Shown here: positions 58,702 through 64,000 of the stretch, one piece after another | How positions within the stretch are numbered: the stretch's first letter is position 1 | Layout of the letters: each line of letters opens with the position of its first letter | NCBI GenBank assembly: GCA_965219175.1 | Contig: CBDCNI010000001.1 | Location: forward strand, 2,046,001-2,110,000 | Length of the DNA stretch: 64,000 nt | Reading direction: 5' to 3' | Source of the DNA: JBBPZK01 sp965219175 | GTDB lineage: Bacteria; Actinomycetota; Rubrobacteria; Rubrobacterales; Rubrobacteraceae | The notes under the pieces: model-generated | Told to the model about the DNA's origin: nothing | Database searches by the model: none | What the model saw: the letters and a program-made list of their open reading frames with translations, nothing else | Program-made: the position numbers and the translations under genes

Positions 58702-60839
58702 ATGGTGAGCTCCTCCCGGCCGTTTGCGGAGGGAGGGTTGTTTATCCCCTCGTTTTCGTCTGCAACCGTGCAACCCCTCAACCTCTCTACGGTAGGCAGG
58801 ATCTCCAGGTCCTCCGGCAGAGGCTCGTCGAGCACGAGCCGGGCGGGACGGCCACGGCGGTCTTCGAGGTTCTTCAGGTGGCCCCGGTCTATGGCGTTCC
58901 TCACACGACGGAGGGCGGCGCTCTTGTCCAGTTCGAGCTCCCGGGCGACGGCGACGGTAGGGATAGCGTCGTCATCGGAGTCTTCGAGCAGACGCTCCAC
59001 GGCCCCGACAGTCTCCCTTACCGTCTTTGGAACCGTGGCTTCTATTCCTTCGGAGATGAGGTCAGCGATCAGCCCGCGCACGGCAGCGTAGTCCCCGAGG
59101 GTGGCGACGATTCGTTCTCCGTCGCGCTCGCGGGTGGCCCCGTGCAGGACGGTGTGAGCGCGGATCAGGTTGAGAACAGCCCCGAAGTCGCGGCGCAGCC
59201 TGACGGCCACGGGCGGGACGTGCTCGGCCAAGTCTTTCGCGTAGGGGATGGTCACCCTATGGGCGGCGCTTTCGAGCCACTCCTGGAGGGAGTGCCAGGG
59301 CGCGAGATCGGAGGCAGGCGCTTCCTCTGCGGCCAGGGCGGAGAGTACGCTACGGGTCTGCTCGCTGGTATCGCTGACCGTGAGGGAGAGCAGGCGGGTC
59401 TCGTTCTCGGGGTGGAGCCTGACGGCGGTGGTGGTGACGATGAGGCCGGTAGGGCCTTCACGCTCTATGAGCCGGGGCTTAAGACCCTCAGAGGTTTTCT
59501 CGACCACCTCGTAGCGCAGCCGTCCTTCGGAAAGCAGGGAGCGCATCAGGTAGGTGGCGAAGTCGCTCGCCATGCCTTCGGCCTCGAAGATGACCAGGAA
59601 GCGGTGCCTTATAGGCTCTTCGGAGTAGGCGAGGGCCTTCTCGCTCATGGCGGTCATGGCGTGGTAGGCGCTGTCGGGGAAGTAGTCGAGGACCCTTTCT
59701 ACGAGGTAGGTCTTGCCGCCAGAGGACGGTCCCTTGACGGCGACGCTCACAATCTTGGGCAAGAGGCGGCTCGTGAGCGCCAGGTACAGGAGCTTGGCCG
59801 CTCGGGTCTCGCCGGCGAAGCCGGAAGCCTTTAGCTCGGAGGCGAAGCGTTCGAGGATGTCGGGCTCGTGGGCGAGGCGCTCGCACGCTGCCCACGCCTT
59901 GCGGGTCTTCTCCCGCTCCTTGCTCTCGGCGAGATCCAACCAGGCACGGGCGTTGACACGAGCCTCTTCCAGGCGCTTTCGGAACTCGTCCGGTCCCGAG
60001 AGGTGCAGATCGGAGACATCCTTCACGCCGTCCAAGTCAACACGGTAGAGCTTCTCGCGTACTGGAGAGGCTGCTAGCCGCTCCCAGAATGCTTCGCCTC
60101 CAGCGTCCGGCTCGACCACGGCGTAGAGCTTCTCCACACCGTCGAGATGGTCGGCCCACTCGTTGCGCCAGGTGCCCGCACCGGGGACCCCAAGAGCCGG
60201 TAGCCCATGATGCCAAAGGGTATGGCAGTCGCTCTCACCCTCGACGAGGTAGGCATAGTCAGACTCGCGGGCATGCTGCAGGCGCCATAGCCCGTAGGGT
60301 GTGGGCTTCGAGCCCTTGCGCCACCGGAAACGGTCGTCGCCTTCCGGGCCTTTCTCCAGGGCCAGCCGGTAGCGGACGGCTACCTCCGAGCCGTCCTCAT
60401 CTAGGTAGGGTACGCGGACCGCCTTCTTGCCCGAGTAGCGGGCATCGGTGATTCCGAGTTGCTCCAAAAGAGCTACCGGAAGGTCCTTAGCCTCTGCGTA
60501 GTCTTCGAGGGTGCAGGGTTGCACGGTTGCAGTCCTATTGGAGGGGATAGAGATTCCTCCTCCCCTTCCGGCCCTGTTACGCGCCGCGCAGAGTTCAGCT
60601 CTGCCGACGCCCCGATCTTCGAGGGCGTCGAGAACCTGGTCCTGACCGCAGCCGGCGAAGCACCGGAGCAGCACGCGTCCGTCTTCGGTTTCGCGTACGC
60701 GCAGGTTGGGTGTCTTCCTGTCGTCGTGAGCCGGGCAAAAGGCCCGGTATTCTCCCCTGTTGTCGGGACCATCGGCTACCGTGAGTGCGTCCAGTACGCG
60801 CTCTATTGCCGAGCCCCGGTCCTCCCCGTTACCTGTCAT
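58698..60839 (-). CDS. Primase-helicase of an integrative element
   Basis: A 713-residue replication protein. Zinc-finger: CPAHDD...CFAGC (Cys35, His38, Cys60, Cys64), as in DnaG/CHC2. TOPRIM: AYLVEGESDCHTLW (196-209) and VVEPDAGG (241-248). P-loop ATPase: GPSSGGKT (370-377). A C-terminal winged helix (VAVARELELDKSAALRRVRNAID) follows. It likely primes and unwinds the excised element. It carries two inverted copies of a GTTGCACGGTTGCAG element (58760-58774 and 60518-60532), which encode different peptides, so the DNA motif itself may be selected. Confidence 0.82.
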   Translation of the reverse strand: MTGNGEDRGSAIERVLDALTVADGPDNRGEYRAFCPAHDDRKTPNLRVRETEDGRVLLRCFAGCGQDQVLDALEDRGVGRAELCAARNRAGRGGGISIPSNRTATVQPCTLEDYAEAKDLPVALLEQLGITDARYSGKKAVRVPYLDEDGSEVAVRYRLALEKGPEGDDRFRWRKGSKPTPYGLWRLQHARESDYAYLVEGESDCHTLWHHGLPALGVPGAGTWRNEWADHLDGVEKLYAVVEPDAGGEAFWERLAASPVREKLYRVDLDGVKDVSDLHLSGPDEFRKRLEEARVNARAWLDLAESKEREKTRKAWAACERLAHEPDILERFASELKASGFAGETRAAKLLYLALTSRLLPKIVSVAVKGPSSGGKTYLVERVLDYFPDSAYHAMTAMSEKALAYSEEPIRHRFLVIFEAEGMASDFATYLMRSLLSEGRLRYEVVEKTSEGLKPRLIEREGPTGLIVTTTAVRLHPENETRLLSLTVSDTSEQTRSVLSALAAEEAPASDLAPWHSLQEWLESAAHRVTIPYAKDLAEHVPPVAVRLRRDFGAVLNLIRAHTVLHGATRERDGERIVATLGDYAAVRGLIADLISEGIEATVPKTVRETVGAVERLLEDSDDDAIPTVAVARELELDKSAALRRVRNAIDRGHLKNLEDRRGRPARLVLDEPLPEDLEILPTVERLRGCTVADENEGINNPPSANGREELTI

Positions 60840-60848
60840 GGGATCGTC

Positions 60849-61052
60849 CTAGAGTTCGGTGGAGTCGTTGGCCGAGCAACGGCTCATGTAGGCATCGAGG
60901 CTCTGGAGGTTGATCCTCACGGCCCGGCCCACCTTGGCGGCCTCTACTTCTTTAGAGGAGATCAAACGCCACAAAGTCGTCCTCGACAACCCCGACAACT
61001 CCTCCGCCTGCCGGTACGTCCCCCACTTCCGTGTCATCGTTTCAGCCTGCAA
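60849..61052 (-). CDS. Excisionase/MerR-like HTH protein
   Basis: A 67-residue protein from TTG 61052 with GGAGGAGG about 10 bp upstream. WGTYRQAEELSGLSRTTLWRLISSKEVEAAKVGRAVRINLQSLDAYMSR is a standard excisionase-type winged helix (HTH_17). It should bend DNA at the att site and direct the integrase to excision. It stands 9 bp upstream of the primase gene and is divergent from the integrase. Confidence 0.82.
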   Translation of the reverse strand: MQAETMTRKWGTYRQAEELSGLSRTTLWRLISSKEVEAAKVGRAVRINLQSLDAYMSRCSANDSTEL

Positions 61053-61259
61053 AACTACAGTCCTCCTCCCTCGTTACTTCACATTTCCATTCACGCCTGC
61101 TATCAGGTTGACTTATAGAGATGCTATCAGAATAGTTGATAAAACACCACGAACATTTACCGATTGGAAGAAGGTTTTGATCGGTTAAACTGATAGTATG
61201 TTTCTGGACGTGCGTCGGCGGCGCTGTTCGTCGGCCTTGAAGTGGAGAGGAGAAATAGC
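61053..61259. promoter_or_regulatory. Excisionase-integrase divergent control region
   Basis: TGCTATCAG occurs at 61098-61106 and 61122-61130, and the core CTGATAG in inverted form at 61190-61196. TTGACT (61109-61114) and TTGATC...TAGTAT (61177-61199) are possible promoter elements for each direction. The repeats are good candidates for binding by the excisionase or another element regulator. The AT content is well above the window average. Confidence 0.5.
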
Positions 61260-62471
61260 GTGGCGAATAAGCGCGGTAATGGAGAGGGGAGTATCTCCCG
61301 GCATCCGAAGAGGGGACTTTGGATGGCCCGGTACACGGTGGAGACGCCGGCAGGGACGAAGCGGCGAACGATCTATGGTAAGACTCGCAGGGAGGTGCGC
61401 GACAAGCTGGCGAAAGCTCTGGCGGACCGGGCGGATGGACTCGTCTTCGACGACGAGAACATGACCGTGGGCGAGTACGTGACGCGCTGGCTGGAGGACT
61501 CGGCGAAGGGGGATCTGGCGCCTCGCACGTACTCGAACTACAAGCTGCAGGTCCGGCGGCACATCGTTCCGGCCATCGGCCGCGTGAAGCTGGCGAAGCT
61601 CAATCCCGCCCACGTCCAGGGCTTGTATGCTGCGAAGCTGCGCGACGGGCTGAAGCCTTCCAGTGTGCGCTACATCCACTCGGTGTTGCGCCGGGCGCTG
61701 GAGCAGGCGGTCCGGTGGAACCTGATCCCTCGCAACCCAGCCGCAGTCGCTGACCCGCCGAAGGTCCGGCGGGAGGAGATCACTCCCCTCGACGCCGGCC
61801 AGGCATGTGAGCTTCTCCGGGCGGCCAGGGCGAACGGGGACCGGCTCGAAGCCCTCTACGTCCTCTCGCTCTCGTGCGGCCTCCGGATAGGCGAGGCCCT
61901 GGGTCTAAAGTGGGTCGATGCGGATCTCGGCGGCAAGTCCCCCACGCTGCGGGTGAACCGCCAGCTACAGCGGACACGCCGGGACGAAGGCACGCCAGGA
62001 GAGCTTGTCTTCTCCGAACCCAAGAACGCCAGCCGCCGCACCGTGGATCTTCCCCGGAGGACCGTGGAGGCGCTCAAAGACCACCGGAAGCGGCAGGCGG
62101 AGGAGAGGCTCAAGGCGGGGGCTGATTGGGAGGATCACGGGCTCATCTTCGCTACCCACAAGGGCACGCTCCTGGACGCCCAGAACGTCGTCAATCGCTC
62201 CTTCAAGCCTCTGCTGAAGCGCGCCGGACTCCCGGATATACGCTGGCACGACCTGCGCCACACCTGCGCAACCCTGCTTCTCTCCAAAGGCGTCCATCCC
62301 AAGTACGTCCAAACGCTCCTGGGACACGCCAGCATCGCTCTCACGCTCGACCTCTACAGTCACTGGGCGCCGGGGATGGGCAAGCAGGCGGCGAGCGCGA
62401 TGGACGACGCCCTCGACGAAGCCGATAGCCAGGACGAAGATGAGGAAGGGAAGGACGTCCTCAAAGGATAG
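61260..62471 (+). CDS. Tyrosine recombinase/integrase
   Basis: A 403-residue phage-type integrase from GTG (GAGAGGAG upstream). The N-terminal arm-binding domain has GSISRHPKRGLWMARYTV, the SAM-like core-binding domain spans about 65-165, and the catalytic domain has Arg209 (CGLRIGEA), Lys255, His330/Arg333 (WHDLRHT), His356 (LLGHASI) and Tyr366 (LYSH), so it is complete. Integrases of this type often target tRNA genes. The tRNA-Thr fragment at 38 kb is 23 kb away, so it may not be this enzyme's own site. The gap after it (62472-62549) has TTCTTTCTCGTA, also present at the edge of that tRNA fragment. Confidence 0.9.
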   Translation: MANKRGNGEGSISRHPKRGLWMARYTVETPAGTKRRTIYGKTRREVRDKLAKALADRADGLVFDDENMTVGEYVTRWLEDSAKGDLAPRTYSNYKLQVRRHIVPAIGRVKLAKLNPAHVQGLYAAKLRDGLKPSSVRYIHSVLRRALEQAVRWNLIPRNPAAVADPPKVRREEITPLDAGQACELLRAARANGDRLEALYVLSLSCGLRIGEALGLKWVDADLGGKSPTLRVNRQLQRTRRDEGTPGELVFSEPKNASRRTVDLPRRTVEALKDHRKRQAEERLKAGADWEDHGLIFATHKGTLLDAQNVVNRSFKPLLKRAGLPDIRWHDLRHTCATLLLSKGVHPKYVQTLLGHASIALTLDLYSHWAPGMGKQAASAMDDALDEADSQDEDEEGKDVLKG

Positions 62472-62549
62472 TTTCTTTCTCGTACGTGTAGCTCCCGGTA
62501 GAATAGGTTTGTCAGCAGAAATGTATCGTTTCTTTCGTGGAGGTCACTT

Positions 62550-64000
62550 TTGATAAGCGATAGAATAATGTCGGAAGCTATTGAGACCGTATGCGATCGG
62601 CTTTCAGAGCGCACCGCAACTCTCTTCCTGGGTGCTGGTATTAATGGAAACGTAAAGGACAATGGTGGCGAATCTTTTCCGCTAGGCCAAGGCCTTAGCC
62701 ATTGGATTTCTACAGACTTGCTCAACGCTCCAAGCTTGGACGCTTCTCTCGAAGAGGCGGCAGAGATGTCTCGTTACCGCTGCGGCGAAGATTCAGTAAA
62801 CAAGTATCTGTACGAAGGTTTTTCACGCTTCAAGCCTTCCACCGCACATCTGGCCTTGGTTCAACTTCCATGGGATGTCATTTATACTACGAACTACGAC
62901 CTCCTCGTTGAGGAAGCTGCAGCGTTAATTCCTAATGAAGCAGTAGGTGTTATCCGCCCAGTGTCTTCTACTGCCACGGATCTATCATCCTTCACAGAGG
63001 ACGATATCCTTTACTACAAGCTTCATGGGAGTATCGACTCAGCGAATACTACAGAGGGACGTTTGGTCCTCACTAGGGAGGACTATAGACACTATCAAGT
63101 ACACAGGAAGCCCTTATTCAAGAGACTAGAGCGTGATCTTTTGAGCAGGACTTTTGTCTTCGTCGGGTACTCGCTACGCGACTCGAATTTCAAGGACATC
63201 CTACAAGACTGCCGGGACGAGTTAGGTGCAAAGACGCTGCCCCTCAGCTATGCGGTGCTACGCGACTTCTCCGAAGTCGAAGAGACTTTCTGGCGCGAGA
63301 AATACAATATACAGTTACTGAGTAGCGATGCCGGCGAGTTTCTGAGTTGCTTGAAGGATACGTGGGTCGGTCAAGAGCGATCGGTTGTGCCTCTAGAGGC
63401 CAGAAAATCCAAAGAGTACCTACAGGTCGATCAAGCAACGCGGTTTCACAAGGTCGCCGAATCTTTCTACCGTGTTCGCCGCTCCGACTGTACCGGTCAA
63501 AGCAACGCGAAACTGTTCTTTCGAGGAGGTGAGCCCTCTTGGGCCGACATTCGTGACGAGGTAGCGCCAAAGCGAGACGAGTACTGGGCAGTTTTGGAAG
63601 CGATGTTTCCCGAGCTAGCAAACCCCAGCTTACCGACAAACGCTTACTTGATAACAGGGGCAGCAGGAACCGGGAAGACTACGCTAGCACGTACCCTAGC
63701 CTACGACTTATCTGACGAGTTCATAGTTCTTGCGCACATACCCGGAACTCCCCTCGACGCGAGATTCCTTGCACCTCTAGTAGATGAAGAGAATCCTCAA
63801 AGAATTCTCCTTTTGGTTCGTCATGCTGCGGAGCACGCGCACGCTTTAGGACAATTCCTGGATGAATCGCGTGATAGATCAATACCCGTAACTGTTCTCC
63901 TTGAGGAGCGGAAGAATCAGTGGAATGTGGCAGGCCCAGCAATTCGCGGTCGGCTTGCGCCGGCTGAATTTACTCTAGGCTCACTGTCCGGTACCGAAAT
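62550..64000 (+). CDS. SIR2-STAND NTPase defence protein (Avs5-like), partial
   Basis: Open from TTG 62550 (GGAGGT 5 bp upstream; ATG 62568 is an alternative) to the window edge, at least 483 residues. SIR2 domain: LGAGIN (27-32), YTTNYDLL (112-119), YKLHGSI (156-162), and VFVGYSLRDSNF. Then a linker, and a P-loop NTPase with TGAAGTGKT (369-377). SIR2 domains in such proteins degrade NAD+ after STAND-type sensing of a phage protein, aborting infection. Lower GC and codon bias than neighbours suggest recent transfer. The C-terminal sensor repeats lie outside this window. Confidence 0.85.
   Translation, partial: MISDRIMSEAIETVCDRLSERTATLFLGAGINGNVKDNGGESFPLGQGLSHWISTDLLNAPSLDASLEEAAEMSRYRCGEDSVNKYLYEGFSRFKPSTAHLALVQLPWDVIYTTNYDLLVEEAAALIPNEAVGVIRPVSSTATDLSSFTEDDILYYKLHGSIDSANTTEGRLVLTREDYRHYQVHRKPLFKRLERDLLSRTFVFVGYSLRDSNFKDILQDCRDELGAKTLPLSYAVLRDFSEVEETFWREKYNIQLLSSDAGEFLSCLKDTWVGQERSVVPLEARKSKEYLQVDQATRFHKVAESFYRVRRSDCTGQSNAKLFFRGGEPSWADIRDEVAPKRDEYWAVLEAMFPELANPSLPTNAYLITGAAGTGKTTLARTLAYDLSDEFIVLAHIPGTPLDARFLAPLVDEENPQRILLLVRHAAEHAHALGQFLDESRDRSIPVTVLLEERKNQWNVAGPAIRGRLAPAEFTLGSLSGTE

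Noticed and set aside
1..64000. CRISPR arrays, rRNA genes, complete tRNAs, IS elements with transposase
   Set aside because: None seen on either strand. The only tRNA-like sequence is the truncated tRNA-Thr piece. No transposase domain was recognised.

Overview
The window reads as chromosome of a high-GC actinomycete. Rubrobacter or a close relative is my best guess from the gene set and protein style, but no rRNA or other taxonomic marker is present. Most starts are ATG, GTG or TTG behind a clear GGAGG-type ribosome site, and many genes are packed head to tail.

Region 1 (about 0.1-8.8 kb): a SAM methyltransferase, HPr and GpsA, then a sugar or polyol catabolic locus. A DeoR-type repressor faces a class II aldolase, a zinc alcohol dehydrogenase and an SDR. 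A SAF-domain oxidoreductase and a SorC-type regulator run the other way. A perfect 11-bp inverted repeat (5867-5899) sits in the divergent control region.

Region 2 (about 9-35.9 kb): branched-chain amino acid and acyl-CoA catabolism. It holds HMG-CoA lyase, branched-chain ketoacid dehydrogenase E2/E1beta/E1alpha, a hotdog thioesterase, a mutase large subunit whose active-site residues point to isobutyryl-CoA, two acyl-CoA dehydrogenases, thiolase, two acyl-CoA synthetases, an amidase, and both methylcrotonyl-CoA carboxylase subunits with an enoyl-CoA hydratase. Odd items are a phosphodiesterase-HNH fusion, an overlooked 55-residue membrane protein, a DUF1330-like gene whose best start is ATC, and a solute-binding protein gene cut by one in-frame TGA.

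Region 3 (about 36-42.6 kb): a worn accessory zone. It carries orphan and degraded toxin-antitoxin genes (RHH-DUF433, HicB-like antitoxin, PIN fragment joined to an AbiEi fragment, DUF433/DUF5615, Fic), the 3' half of a tRNA-Thr(CGT) flanked by tandem 11-mers like an integrase attachment site, duplicated gene pieces, and SWIM-finger and HNH-like proteins typical of mobile elements.

Region 4 (about 42.6-56.3 kb): a defence island on the minus strand. It holds a PvuII-like m4C methyltransferase, a HerA ATPase and a NurA nuclease with an internal zinc ribbon in one tight unit, preceded by a DUF262/DUF1524 (GmrSD-like) protein, a XamI-type restriction-modification pair and a MauJ-like protein. 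Two copies of a ~165-bp sequence that folds into a multi-branched structure with compensatory differences lie exactly outside this block, in the same orientation. An AlbA/Schlafen-domain protein follows.

Region 5 (about 56.3-64 kb): mobile-element backbone (YdjM-SNase fusion, TubC_N-like protein, primase-helicase, excisionase, tyrosine integrase) and the start of a SIR2-STAND NTPase (Avs5-like) that runs off the right edge.

The best candidate for an undescribed system is the m4C methyltransferase-HerA-NurA unit together with the structured repeats that bracket the island.
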